Source: Candidatus Iainarchaeum sp. (GTDB lineage: Archaea > Iainarchaeota > Iainarchaeia > Iainarchaeales > UBA10191). From it: DNA of 64,000 bases. Made by a program: the position numbers and the translations under genes. Where the stretch lies: contig JAUSFL010000035.1 of the NCBI GenBank assembly GCA_030649735.1, positions 1-64,000 of the forward strand. Direction: 5' to 3'. The notes beneath the pieces are model-generated. The model searched no databases and was not told the DNA's origin. It saw only the letters and a list, made by a program, of their open reading frames with translations. Each line of letters opens with the position of its first letter. The first letter of the stretch is position 1. Of the stretch, positions 48,435 through 58,406 are shown piece by piece.

Positions 48435-49001
48435 ATGGCTTTTGAAGCGAAGAATTTTGAAAATCTTTTAGGACTGAAAGGATTCAGCGATACTTTGTTG
48501 AAAAACCATTTTACCCTATACCAAGGCTATGTGGCGAATGTAAACAAGTTGTTGGATTTATTGGATACTAAAGAACCTGGAACTTTGGAATATTCTGAAT
48601 TGCAGAGGCGTTTTGCTTGGGAATGGAATGGAATGAGGCTGCACGAGTTATATTTTGAGAATTTGACAAAAAAGCAGAATCAACTTAATGACGGCAAGTT
48701 AATGAAAGAGATTGAGCGAATTTACGGCAGTTTTGAAGCTTGGGAGAAAAACTTTGCGGCTGTGGGATCCATGCGCGGAATTGGATGGGTTGTTTTGTAT
48801 TATGATGAGGAATCTAAAGAATTATTCAACATTTGGGTCAATGAGCACGACACAGGGCATTTGGCTGGCTGCAATCCATTGCTTGTAATGGATGTTTTCG
48901 AGCACGCTTTCATGATTGATTACGGATTGAAGCGCGCTGATTACATTGCGGCTTTCTTTAATGCCATTGATTGGCTTGCTGTCGAAAAAAGAATGGTTTA
49001 A
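48435..49001 (+). CDS. sod: Iron/manganese superoxide dismutase
   Basis: Converts superoxide to peroxide and oxygen. Metal ligands are visible in LKNHFTLYQGYV (His), RLHELYF (His) and VMDVFEHAFMIDY (Asp and His). GSMRGIGWVVLYYD replaces the common GSGWxWL segment, and the middle helix reads FAWEWNGMRLHE instead of FNxxGHxNH, so it belongs to a divergent SOD branch. Which metal it uses cannot be told. Start signal agggggcagtagc precedes ATG. Confidence 0.88.
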   Translation: MAFEAKNFENLLGLKGFSDTLLKNHFTLYQGYVANVNKLLDLLDTKEPGTLEYSELQRRFAWEWNGMRLHELYFENLTKKQNQLNDGKLMKEIERIYGSFEAWEKNFAAVGSMRGIGWVVLYYDEESKELFNIWVNEHDTGHLAGCNPLLVMDVFEHAFMIDYGLKRADYIAAFFNAIDWLAVEKRMV

Positions 49002-49025
49002 AAACAGGGAATTCTTTCTTTAACC

Positions 49026-49904
49026 ATGCCAAAGCATTCAAGCCAGGAATTCAAGGGAATGGTTTTGGATTTCCAAAAGCACGAGCTTACTGCGCATTTT
49101 GTTTATGCGAATTTGGCAAGGCGCGCTGCTGGAAAAAACCGGTCGGTTTTGAAAAGAATTTCAAAGACAGAATTGGAGCACCATAATTTTTGGAAGTCTC
49201 TTTCAAAAGCCAGTGTTCGGCCTGACTCTTTCGCGATTTTCAGGCATAATTTGCTTTCAAGAATTTTTGGATTGACTTTTGCGTTAAAGCTTCTGGAAAA
49301 AATGGAGCTTGCAGGAGAGCGAAAATATTCCAAGCTGATTAATTCTCTCCCGAAGCTAAAGAAAGGCCTTGAACTTGAAGAGGCTGAAGAATTGAAGCTT
49401 TTGCGCACTCTTTCTGAAGAGCGCTTGGAGTACGTTGGATCCATAATGCTTGGAATTGGCGATGCTGTTGTAGAATTCACTGGGACTCTCTCTGGACTGG
49501 CGTTTGCATTGAACAACACGAAATTGATTGGCCTTGCTGGAATGATTGGCGGAATTGCCGCTTCACTGTCAATGGCTTCTTCAGAATACTTGTCAAAAAA
49601 GTCTGAAGGCTCTTTGAAAAAAAACCCTTTAAAAGCGGGAATTTACACTGGCGTTGCATACTTTGTGGTTGTTTCACTGCTGGTTTTGCCTAACTTTCTT
49701 TTTGAAAACGCAGTGATTGCGCTTGCAGGCACGATAATAAACGCGATTTTGGTGATTGTGGTTTTCACTTACTTTGTTTCAGTGACTCGGGAAGATTCTT
49801 TCAAAAAACGCCTGGCTGAAACCTTGCTTGTGAGCTTTGGGATTGCAGTCATTTCTTTCCTGATTGGAATTGCGCTAAAGGCTTTCTTGAATGTCAGAGT
49901 CTGA
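49026..49904 (+). CDS. VIT1/CCC1-type Fe/Mn transporter with ferritin-like N-terminus
   Basis: The N-terminal about 130 residues look like a rubrerythrin/ferritin-like helical domain (FQKHELTAHFVYANLARRA, TELEHHNFWKSL) that would bind metal. The rest has five helices of the VIT1/CCC1 family: GIGDAVVEFTGTLSGLAFAL and MIGGIAASLSMASSEYLSKKSE. It moves Fe2+ or Mn2+ out of the cytoplasm. Placement right after SOD suits defence against iron-driven oxidative damage. Confidence 0.85.
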   Translation: MPKHSSQEFKGMVLDFQKHELTAHFVYANLARRAAGKNRSVLKRISKTELEHHNFWKSLSKASVRPDSFAIFRHNLLSRIFGLTFALKLLEKMELAGERKYSKLINSLPKLKKGLELEEAEELKLLRTLSEERLEYVGSIMLGIGDAVVEFTGTLSGLAFALNNTKLIGLAGMIGGIAASLSMASSEYLSKKSEGSLKKNPLKAGIYTGVAYFVVVSLLVLPNFLFENAVIALAGTIINAILVIVVFTYFVSVTREDSFKKRLAETLLVSFGIAVISFLIGIALKAFLNVRV

Positions 49905-49960
49905 AATCAAGGCTTCAAAAACCCAAGAAAGTATAAATAGTACTTGCGCTCATAATTTAG

Positions 49961-51378
<1,418 letters not shown>

Positions 51379-51440
51379 CCCGCAAATTTAAATATCGGCT
51401 TTGCGTTATTAGTTTACAAAATTAAGGGTGATTTTTGAAA

Positions 51441-51881
51441 ATGCCTGGTTTAAGACAAAGAAGCATGTTGCAGCGCGGATCTCACAAGAATTTAGCGCCT
51501 CAAAGAAAGCGCATTATAATGCAAAATTTGGGTTTGACTCCAAGCCAGTACAGAAAGCAAAGTTTGGCCCACAAGCTGTCTGTTTTGGGAAAAGTAAACG
51601 GCGGTACTGGGATGGGAGTCAGGGCAAGGGCTTTACTTAATGCCGGAAAATCAGCAAGCAATGCTGGCGCTTTCAAGTGGAAGGCAAACTTAAGCATGGA
51701 TAGCTCTACTTTTCAGTTTAAACGGCCTGGGCATTCAAGTCATGGAAAAATAGCGCATCACGGCGAAGGCCCTGTAAGGTATGGGACTGCAAAGGCAGTG
51801 AAGGGCAAGTCAAGGGCTGCAAAGGCCGGAACTCAAGGCGCGTTTCCTGGAAGAGAAGCCAGAAAACAAAAAAAGAAATGA
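51441..51881 (+). CDS. Highly basic protein, possibly RNA- or ribosome-associated
   Basis: 146 residues rich in Lys, Arg, Gly, Ser and Ala with almost no acidic residues (MPGLRQRSMLQRGSHKNLAPQRKR..., KAVKGKSRAAKAG, EARKQKKK). No known family, but composition is like a ribosomal protein or nucleic-acid-binding protein. The strong promoter (gcaaatttaaatatc, 51375-51389) and ideal start signal (agggtgatttttgaaa-ATG), the same as ftsZ, predict high expression. TTG 51435 is the track start. Confidence 0.7.
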   Translation: MPGLRQRSMLQRGSHKNLAPQRKRIIMQNLGLTPSQYRKQSLAHKLSVLGKVNGGTGMGVRARALLNAGKSASNAGAFKWKANLSMDSSTFQFKRPGHSSHGKIAHHGEGPVRYGTAKAVKGKSRAAKAGTQGAFPGREARKQKKK

Positions 51882-51890
51882 TTAATGCCA

Positions 51891-52172
51891 TCAAATGGGT
51901 TTCCAGAATTTCAGTTTTTCCGCTTTTTTAAAAAGCAATAGCAGCAAGTCCTTGTCGTAATCATCGGCAATGTGCCGCAAATATTCAGCGACTCCGTCTT
52001 TTCCAAACTTTTTTTCAATGACTGGCAAAAATTTTTGAATATTGGTTATTTTGTGCCTTTCAATTCTTTCGGCAATGCTTAATTGCCTGCCGTCAAGCCA
52101 TTCGTGGACTTTTTGGAATTCTTTTCCTGTTCTTCTCTTGCTTAGCTCAATGTGCTTTTCAAGGCTTGGCAT
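51891..52172 (-). CDS. Small unknown protein of the hemerythrin operon
   Basis: 93 residues, helical and charged (SLEKHIELSKRRTGKEFQKVHEWLDGRQ...LRHIADDYDKDLLLLLFKKAEKL). Several His residues but no clear metal motif. ATG 52172 begins 1 nt after the ferredoxin stop, making it the last gene of the ArsR-hemerythrin-ferredoxin operon. No family recognised. Confidence 0.65.
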   Translation of the reverse strand: MPSLEKHIELSKRRTGKEFQKVHEWLDGRQLSIAERIERHKITNIQKFLPVIEKKFGKDGVAEYLRHIADDYDKDLLLLLFKKAEKLKFWKPI

Positions 52173-52173
52173 T

Positions 52174-52365
52174 TTATTCAACTTTTATTGCGTTCACTGG
52201 GCAGGAGTTTTCGGCAGCCTTGTTTTTTGCAAGCTCTTTTTCTGAAATTATCATTTTTTTTGCTTTTGCCTTGTCTCCGTCCATTATGAAATTGTCGCAT
52301 AGTGCAGTGCATGCCGCGCAGCCAATGCATGCTTCCTTGTCAATGGTTACCTTGTATTTTCTCAT
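52174..52365 (-). CDS. Ferredoxin, single [4Fe-4S] type
   Basis: 63-residue electron carrier. CIGCAACTALC supplies three or four cluster ligands and SCPVNAI the last. Only one cluster is present. Start at Met 52365 (MRKYKVTIDKEA); the track's 12 extra residues run back into the hemerythrin gene. Lies directly below the hemerythrin-domain gene and may pass electrons to a diiron or NO/O2-handling centre. Confidence 0.9.
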   Translation of the reverse strand: MRKYKVTIDKEACIGCAACTALCDNFIMDGDKAKAKKMIISEKELAKNKAAENSCPVNAIKVE

Positions 52366-52376
52366 TAAATCTCGCC

Positions 52377-53351
52377 TCAAAATGAAGGAGTGAAGCAGCA
52401 ATAGCCGATTTTATCGCAGGCGTTTTTCATCCTTGCCCAGTTCTTTGCCTGAATTGCCTGCATTGCCATTGGGTAAAGAATATTGTCTTCCTTGTAAATG
52501 TGGTCTGGCAGCTCTTTTGCAATGTAGTCCGCGTTTTTTTTCACTTTTTTGACGAATTCCTTAAACTTGATTTTTTTGCCGTTAATTGCAAGATTGAAAA
52601 GCGCTTTTTTCCGTGCCTTTAATTCCTCGTGCTCTTCGCGCATTATTTCCGGCGGTTCGTTGATTCCTGCTTTTTCCATTTCCGGGAACAGGACTTCTTC
52701 TTCCCTTTGGTGGTGCTTGTCTGCTTCAACCAAGTGCTCTGAAACGTGCTTTAAGATCTCGATTTCTTTTCCGGCTTGCTCAAAGCCTTTTGCTTTTTCC
52801 AATTTTTTAACTGCCTTTTTCATTTTTTCAACAAAGTCCAGGATCATTTTGTGCTCTTCCATTAAAGTGTGCAGCAAGTGCCCTGGCTTTAGATTTAGCG
52901 CCTTGCCTTCAAGGCTTTCTTTCATTATTTCCAAATGCACGTCGCAAAGCTTTCTCATGTCTTTTCTTGAGACTCCTTCCTGGATTATTTCTTGTTCTAT
53001 TAGCCCAAGCTCTGCTGGCGAAAGGCCTTTTAGGAGCTTTTTTCCCTTTTCTTTTATTTTTTTGGCGTTCTTTCCGGAATGCAGTTCTTTAAGCAGTTCT
53101 TTCACCTGCTGTCTTTTGCTGTCTTGTGTTTTTTTTATTTTCACAATCCAGTCTTTAGGGCCTTGCTTTTCATAATTCCATTCAAAGCTTCCTTTCATTT
53201 CAGCGTCAAACTGGTAATACAGCGGTTTTGGGTCGTGGTCGTTGATTATGCGCAGGATCTGCCCGCTCTTGAGGCTGTTCCAGTCCTCAAATATTTTTGA
53301 ATGCCTTTCAAAATGGGGCATTTTCCTCAAGTCCAATTTAATTCCATTCAT
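52377..53351 (-). CDS. DUF2249-DUF438-hemerythrin protein
   Basis: Three parts: a DUF2249-like domain (KLDLRKMPHFERHSKIFEDWNSLKSGQILRIINDHDPKPL, 1-75), a DUF438-like helical region (about 80-165), and a hemerythrin HHE domain (LHTLMEEHKMILDFVEKM, ADKHHQREEEVLFPEMEK, LPDHIYKEDNILYPMAMQ) that binds two irons. Such proteins sense or detoxify O2/NO. The TAGGTGAACTC before ATG 53351 fixes the start; the track's 49 additional residues overlap arsR. Confidence 0.87.
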   Translation of the reverse strand: MNGIKLDLRKMPHFERHSKIFEDWNSLKSGQILRIINDHDPKPLYYQFDAEMKGSFEWNYEKQGPKDWIVKIKKTQDSKRQQVKELLKELHSGKNAKKIKEKGKKLLKGLSPAELGLIEQEIIQEGVSRKDMRKLCDVHLEIMKESLEGKALNLKPGHLLHTLMEEHKMILDFVEKMKKAVKKLEKAKGFEQAGKEIEILKHVSEHLVEADKHHQREEEVLFPEMEKAGINEPPEIMREEHEELKARKKALFNLAINGKKIKFKEFVKKVKKNADYIAKELPDHIYKEDNILYPMAMQAIQAKNWARMKNACDKIGYCCFTPSF

Positions 53352-53359
53352 GAGTTCAC

Positions 53360-53659
53360 CTATCCTGAGTGTTTTTTGCATATTCTGCAATTTTTTTGAG
53401 TGTGTTTTTCTATCAAGCGCAGCAAAGGCCGCATTGTTTGCTTGTTGAGGAAGTATATCCTGCTTTTGCCTTTTTTTTCCGCCTTTACAAACCCGCATTC
53501 TTCAAGCGATAGAAGCGCGTGCGAAACCTTGCTTCTCTCCTGCCTTAGCTTTCCCGCAAGCTCGCTGACGCTTAATGGGCTTTCATCAAGAGTTTCAATA
53601 ATGTCGCTTTTCAGCCGCGTGGCGAGGGTTTCGAAAAACAGGTAACAGCCGGAGTTCAC
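53360..53659 (-). CDS. ArsR-family transcriptional regulator
   Basis: 99-residue winged-helix protein: LATRLKSDIIETLDESPLSVSELAGKLRQERSKVSHALLSLEECGFVKAEKKGKSRIYFLN. The C-terminus has CRICKK, which together with an early Cys could sense metal or redox state. The GTG start is near the transcription start, with an 18-bp palindrome covering the promoter, so autoregulation is likely. First gene of the operon down to 51891. Confidence 0.9.
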   Translation of the reverse strand: MNSGCYLFFETLATRLKSDIIETLDESPLSVSELAGKLRQERSKVSHALLSLEECGFVKAEKKGKSRIYFLNKQTMRPLLRLIEKHTQKNCRICKKHSG

Positions 53660-53691
53660 GTGAATTATAATTCACGCATAAGAATTTAAAC
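53655..53691. promoter_or_regulatory. Divergent promoter with 18-bp perfect palindrome
   Basis: CGTGAATTATAATTCACG (53659-53676) is perfectly symmetrical; an additional overlapping TTCACGTGAA (53655-53664) adds a third half-site. TATA-type sequence AATTTAAA at 53683-53690 can serve both directions. The palindrome lies over the start of the minus-strand arsR transcript and just upstream of the TATA box for the plus-strand hemerythrin-FTR1 genes, so one regulator could control both. Confidence 0.65.
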
Positions 53692-53726
53692 CTTGCGCTG
53701 GTTAAGTGTTTGCAAGAGGCGGTTTA

Positions 53727-54269
53727 TTGGAAAAACCAACGGCAATTCTTTCAAACGAGCATAAAAACATCATGAAAGTGATTCAGGCCTTAAATAACGA
53801 GTGCGAAAGCATTGAAGGCGGCGGCAAAATAGACCGGGCTTTTTTTGAAAAGGCGATTGATTTCATAAGAAACTATGCCGACAGGTTCCATCACGCCAAA
53901 GAAGAGGACATTCTATTCAAAGAAGTTTGCAAGGACAGCGTTGAAATGCACTGCAATCCAACAGAGCAAATGCTTTTCGAGCATGATGCCGGAAGGAATT
54001 TCGTCAAAGGAATGGAAGAAGGCCTGCAAAAAAACGATAAAGGAAAAGTTCTGGAGAATGCTCGCGGTTATGCGCAGCTTTTGCAGGAGCACATTTACAA
54101 AGAGGACAACATATTCTATCCAATGGCTGACCAGGCATTAAGCGGCAAAGTGCAAAAAGCAATGATTGAAAGATTCAAGCTGGCGGAAAAGAAAAGATTC
54201 GCCAAAGGCGTTAAAGAAAAGTATTTGGGCATTGCCAAAGAGTTTGAAAAGCGTTCCGGGGGAAGCTAA
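53727..54269 (+). CDS. Hemerythrin-domain protein
   Basis: HHE domain with four metal-ligand helices: LSNEHKNIMKVIQ, ADRFHHAKEEDILF, MLFEHDAGRNFVKG and LLQEHIYKEDNIFYPM, predicted to hold a diiron site for O2 or iron. 180 residues with a helical tail. The TTG at 53727 (after gaggcggttta) matches the domain start better than the GTG at 53706. Ends directly before FTR1, so they form one unit. Confidence 0.88.
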   Translation: MEKPTAILSNEHKNIMKVIQALNNECESIEGGGKIDRAFFEKAIDFIRNYADRFHHAKEEDILFKEVCKDSVEMHCNPTEQMLFEHDAGRNFVKGMEEGLQKNDKGKVLENARGYAQLLQEHIYKEDNIFYPMADQALSGKVQKAMIERFKLAEKKRFAKGVKEKYLGIAKEFEKRSGGS

Positions 54270-55106
54270 TTGATTCCAGAATTCATAATTGGGTTCAGGG
54301 AGTCTCTGGAAGCCGCATTGATTGCTGGAATAATACTCAGTTATCTTGCGAAAACAGGCCAGGAAAAATACAACCGCATCATTTATTTAGGAATTATCGC
54401 TGGAGTAGTTGCCAGCCTTGCCGGCGCTTTTTTGTTTGCGGCTTTGGCCGGCGGCTTTCAAGGAACAGCAGAGCAGCTTTTTGAAGGCATAACAATGCTG
54501 ATTGGGGCCGCGCTTCTGACAACAATGATTTTGTGGATGATGAAGCAAAAGCATGTTGCTTTGGAATTGCAGCACAAGGTTTCTGAAAGAATATCGCAAG
54601 CGCAAAAGTTCGGGCTATTTTTCCTGGCTTTCATTGCAATATTGCGCGAAGGCATTGAAACCGTGATTTTTTTGGGGGCGGCTGGCTTTGTATCCCAAGA
54701 CAATGGCTTTATTGGGGCGCTTGCCGGAATTGCCCTTGCAGTAGTTTTAGGATACTTGCTGTTTGTTAACTCTAAAAAAATTAACATTAAAAAATTCTTT
54801 AAAATTACAAGCATTTTGCTGGTTCTCTTTGCCGCTGGCCTGGTAGCGCACGCAATTCATGAATTTGAAGAAGCCGGAGTCTTAAATCCAATCATTGAGC
54901 ATGTTTGGGACATTAATCCCGCGCAAAATTCAGATGGGAGCTATCCTTTGCTGCATGAGAACGGCGCTGTCGGAAGCATTTTCAAAGGATTATTAGGTTA
55001 TAATGGAAATCCATCCTTACTGGAAGTCTTGAGCTATTTTGCATACTTGATTCTTGTTTTTGCGCTTTGGAAAAACATTGAGCGCATTCACAAGAAAGTA
55101 ATATAA
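54270..55106 (+). CDS. FTR1-family iron permease
   Basis: Seven-helix high-affinity iron transporter. Two REGxE-type sites: FRESLEAALIAGIIL (RESLE) in helix 1 and AILREGIETVIFLGAA in helix 4. No additional multicopper oxidase or EfeO is nearby; the hemerythrin gene just upstream could store or hand over iron. The TTG start follows the preceding TAA without spacing. Confidence 0.9.
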   Translation: MIPEFIIGFRESLEAALIAGIILSYLAKTGQEKYNRIIYLGIIAGVVASLAGAFLFAALAGGFQGTAEQLFEGITMLIGAALLTTMILWMMKQKHVALELQHKVSERISQAQKFGLFFLAFIAILREGIETVIFLGAAGFVSQDNGFIGALAGIALAVVLGYLLFVNSKKINIKKFFKITSILLVLFAAGLVAHAIHEFEEAGVLNPIIEHVWDINPAQNSDGSYPLLHENGAVGSIFKGLLGYNGNPSLLEVLSYFAYLILVFALWKNIERIHKKVI

Positions 55107-55134
55107 TAAATTAATTCTCTTTCATAAAGCCATT

Positions 55135-57738
55135 ATGCCTATTTCTTTCCAGACTGAAAAATACTCTGACGGCGAGATTTACAAAACCTTGAATCCTTTA
55201 TTGGGCGCTTGGTTCAAGCACTGCTTTGGCTCTTTCACAGAGCCCCAGCGTTATGCAATGCTTAACGTGCACAATAAAATCAATACTTTAATTTCAGCAC
55301 CGACCGGGACTGGAAAGACGCTTTCGGCATTCGGCGCTGTTTTAGGGGAATTAATGAATCTTTCAGAAGCCGGAAGATTGGAAGACCGGGTCTATTGCGT
55401 TTACATTTCCCCATTGCGCGCCCTCTCGAATGACATTCAAAGAAACTTGCTTGATCCTTTGGGGCAAATTCAAAAGGCCGGCGCAAAAATCAACAAAAAT
55501 ATTGACATTCGCGTTGGACTTCGGACTGGAGACACCACAACTTCAGAACGCGCGAAAATGCTCAGGAAAGCCCCGCACATTCTAATTACAACCCCGGAAT
55601 CTCTTGCAATACTCATTAACTCGCCGAAATTCAAAGAGCTTTTGAAAGAAGTGCAATGGTGCATTGTTGATGAAGTGCACGCGCTGGCGGAAAACAAGCG
55701 CGGAGTTCACCTTTCGCTCACGCTGGAGCGCTTGCAGGAAATTTCTCCACAAATGTGCCGCATTGGGCTTTCTGCAACAATCGCCCCTTTGGAAAAAATC
55801 GCGAACTTTCTTGTCGGAATGGAAAAACCCAACAAGCCGAGGGATTGCCTGATTGTTGACGTGCAGTTTTTGAAAAAGCTGGATTTGAAAGTTTTAAGCC
55901 CACTACCAGACTTCATCAACATAACTTCTAAGGAAATTCAGGAAAAACTCTACGAGCAATTGCACTCCTTGATCCAAGAGCACAAGACCACTTTGGTTTT
56001 CACTAACACTCGCTCTGCAACAGAACGAGTAGTGCATAATCTCAAAGAAAAGTTTCCTTCAAAATACTCAAAGGCAAACTTGGAAGCCCATCATAGTTCG
56101 CTTTCCAAAGAGCATCGTTTGAATGTAGAGCAGCGCTTGAAGGAAGGAAAACTAAAATGCGTTGTCTGCTCCACAAGCCTTGAACTGGGAATTGACATTG
56201 GATTCATTGACCTTGTAATCGCGCTTGGAAGCCCAAAGTCAGTGGCAAGGGCTTTGCAGAGAGTAGGCCGCTCTGGCCACAAACTGCATGACAAAGTAAA
56301 AGGCAGGATTGTTGTTCTAGACCGCGATGACCTAGTGGAATGCAGTGTTCTTTTGAAGAATGCGCTAGAGCACAAGATAGACTGCATTGAAGTGCCTGAA
56401 AACTGCCTTGATGTAATGGCACAGCACATTTTTGGCATTGCAATTGACAGAAAACGCGACATTGATGAAGTGTTTGATTTAATACGCAAAAGCTATTGCT
56501 ACCGCGCTTTGCAAAGGACAGACTTTGATGAAATCATTTCTTATCTTTCCGGAGAGTTCGCAAGCTTGGAAAGCAGGCACGTGTACGCGAAAATTTGGTT
56601 TGATCCAAAAACCCGCGAAATTGGAAAGCGGGGAAAACTCGCACGCGTCTTATACCTGACTAATATTGGGACAATTCCTGACGAGGCAAGGGTTTCAGTG
56701 AAAATTCAAGGATTCACTGTTGGAACAATTGATGAAGGATTTCTGGAACGCTTGAAAAAAGGCGACGTGTTCGTTTTAGGCGGGCAAAGCTATGTTTTCA
56801 CTCACTCTTTGGGAATGACTGCTTTTGTGCGCTCTGCAGAACGCAGGCCTCCAACTGTTCCAAGCTGGTTTTCTGAAATGCTGCCTTTAAGCTTTGACTT
56901 GGCTTTGGAAATCCAAAGATTCAGGAGATTGATGGAAGACCAGTTCAGGATGAAAAAAAGCAAGGCAGAAATTGTGGAATTCATCAACAAGTACGTTTAC
57001 GTTGACAAGAATGCCGCGAACGCAATTTTCCAGTACTTTCAAGAGCAATTCCTTTACTTGCAGATTCCGCACGACAAGAGATTAATTGTTGAAAACTTCC
57101 GCGAAGGCGACTTGAGGCATTCAATATTTCACGCGTGCTTTGGCCGCCGCGTCAATGATGCTTTAAGCCGCGCAATTGCTTATGCGTTAGGAAAGCTAAT
57201 CCACAAGGACATTGAAATAATAATCAACGATAATGGATTCATTCTTTCAGCGAATGAAAAGCTTCCAGTGCAGCAGGCAATTTCTCTATTGAAAAGCCAC
57301 GAGATGCGCAAGGTTTTGGAATTGGCAGTTGATGATTCTGAAGTCTTGCGCAGGCGCTTCAGGCATTGCGCCTGCCGTTCTTTGATGATTTTGCGCAATT
57401 ACAAGGGAAGGGAAAAAAGCGCCGGAAGGCAGCAAATGAGCTCTAGGCTCTTGCTTTCTGCAGTGCTTAAGATTTCCCGCAATTTTCCAATCCTAAAGGA
57501 AGCGCGCAGGGAAGTCTTGGAAGACATGATGGACATTAAAAGCGCCTTGAAGGTTTTGGAAATGCTTGAAAAGAAAAGCATTGAATTGAAAATCCTGGAT
57601 TCCGAAAGCCCAAGCCCTTTCGCGCTAGGCCTTTACAGTGAAGGCTATTCTGACATTTTGAAAATGGAAGGAAGATTGGAGTTTGTGAAAAGAATGCATG
57701 AGAAAATAATGGAAAAAATAAAATCCAAAGCCAATTAA
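55135..57738 (+). CDS. lhr: Lhr-type superfamily 2 helicase
   Basis: 867-residue ATP-dependent helicase: Walker A SAPTGTGKTLSAF, WCIVDEVHAL (DEVH), VFTNTRSATERV, and motif VI ARALQRVGRSGH. After about residue 440 come the winged-helix and beta-barrel Lhr core regions (TNIGTIPDEARVSVKI). Lhr-core helicases remodel forks and RNA:DNA hybrids. Overlaps the convergent PD-(D/E)XK-like gene by 4 nt at the stop. Confidence 0.93.
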   Translation: MPISFQTEKYSDGEIYKTLNPLLGAWFKHCFGSFTEPQRYAMLNVHNKINTLISAPTGTGKTLSAFGAVLGELMNLSEAGRLEDRVYCVYISPLRALSNDIQRNLLDPLGQIQKAGAKINKNIDIRVGLRTGDTTTSERAKMLRKAPHILITTPESLAILINSPKFKELLKEVQWCIVDEVHALAENKRGVHLSLTLERLQEISPQMCRIGLSATIAPLEKIANFLVGMEKPNKPRDCLIVDVQFLKKLDLKVLSPLPDFINITSKEIQEKLYEQLHSLIQEHKTTLVFTNTRSATERVVHNLKEKFPSKYSKANLEAHHSSLSKEHRLNVEQRLKEGKLKCVVCSTSLELGIDIGFIDLVIALGSPKSVARALQRVGRSGHKLHDKVKGRIVVLDRDDLVECSVLLKNALEHKIDCIEVPENCLDVMAQHIFGIAIDRKRDIDEVFDLIRKSYCYRALQRTDFDEIISYLSGEFASLESRHVYAKIWFDPKTREIGKRGKLARVLYLTNIGTIPDEARVSVKIQGFTVGTIDEGFLERLKKGDVFVLGGQSYVFTHSLGMTAFVRSAERRPPTVPSWFSEMLPLSFDLALEIQRFRRLMEDQFRMKKSKAEIVEFINKYVYVDKNAANAIFQYFQEQFLYLQIPHDKRLIVENFREGDLRHSIFHACFGRRVNDALSRAIAYALGKLIHKDIEIIINDNGFILSANEKLPVQQAISLLKSHEMRKVLELAVDDSEVLRRRFRHCACRSLMILRNYKGREKSAGRQQMSSRLLLSAVLKISRNFPILKEARREVLEDMMDIKSALKVLEMLEKKSIELKILDSESPSPFALGLYSEGYSDILKMEGRLEFVKRMHEKIMEKIKSKAN

Positions 57739-58400
57739 TGCCCGGCCTTTCTTGCAAGCTCTTCCCTTATCCTGTCCTGCTCTCCTGCTTTCTGCTTTTC
57801 CAAACCCATATACTCGCGCAGCCTTGCATCGGCATTATGCTGGTCTATCGTGAATACAATGTCTCTTCTCAAAAGTTCTTTGATTGAGACCAAAACCAGG
57901 TCAATTCCTTTTTCTTTTTGCGCCAGAATAAAGTTTCCGTTGACTTTCGGGCGCGGAAGTGCCGCATGGTTCATTTTCACAAAAGCTCGCAAGTCGCTTG
58001 CCTTTCCCATGAAAAGCCCGCCTTTAGTCACAAAAATCACGTAATGCGTTTTGTTGTTTACCCATTCTCTGCCGCGGGTTTTCAGCAAAATGTGGTTCCT
58101 TAAAGCCCCGCCCTTGCTTTTCCACTCGCCAAAGCTTGTTTTAACTTCAAAAAACAAGACTTTCCCATCAGGCCTTTTGAATGCAAAGTCTGCGCCTGGC
58201 TCTCCAATATGCTTTAAGCTTTTGAAAACTTCCGCAACTTTTTTTTCCCCGACATACCCTGTATGGTTTGCAACGCCTAGCGCGCCATTGCGTTTCTTGA
58301 ATTTTTGAAGCATTTCCGGCCTTTCAGGCCTTGCTGGCTTTGAAAACTTAATGTTCAATTTTGCTCTTCTGCCCATTAAAACCGCTTTTTTTGTTTTCAT
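57735..58400 (-). CDS. PD-(D/E)XK-like nuclease candidate
   Basis: A 221-residue protein. The segment YVGEKKVAEVFKSLKHIGEPGADFAFKRPDGKVLFFEVKTSFGEW shows a plausible PD-(D/E)XK core: an N-terminal Glu, GADFAF Asp, and FFEVKT Glu/Lys. The flanks (RRAKLNIKFSKPARPERP, and Arg/Glu-rich end) are basic, suited to nucleic acid binding. Convergent with lhr. The first Met could also be the one at 58376. Function is inference. Confidence 0.55.
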   Translation of the reverse strand: MKTKKAVLMGRRAKLNIKFSKPARPERPEMLQKFKKRNGALGVANHTGYVGEKKVAEVFKSLKHIGEPGADFAFKRPDGKVLFFEVKTSFGEWKSKGGALRNHILLKTRGREWVNNKTHYVIFVTKGGLFMGKASDLRAFVKMNHAALPRPKVNGNFILAQKEKGIDLVLVSIKELLRRDIVFTIDQHNADARLREYMGLEKQKAGEQDRIREELARKAGH

Positions 58401-58406
58401 AATTGA

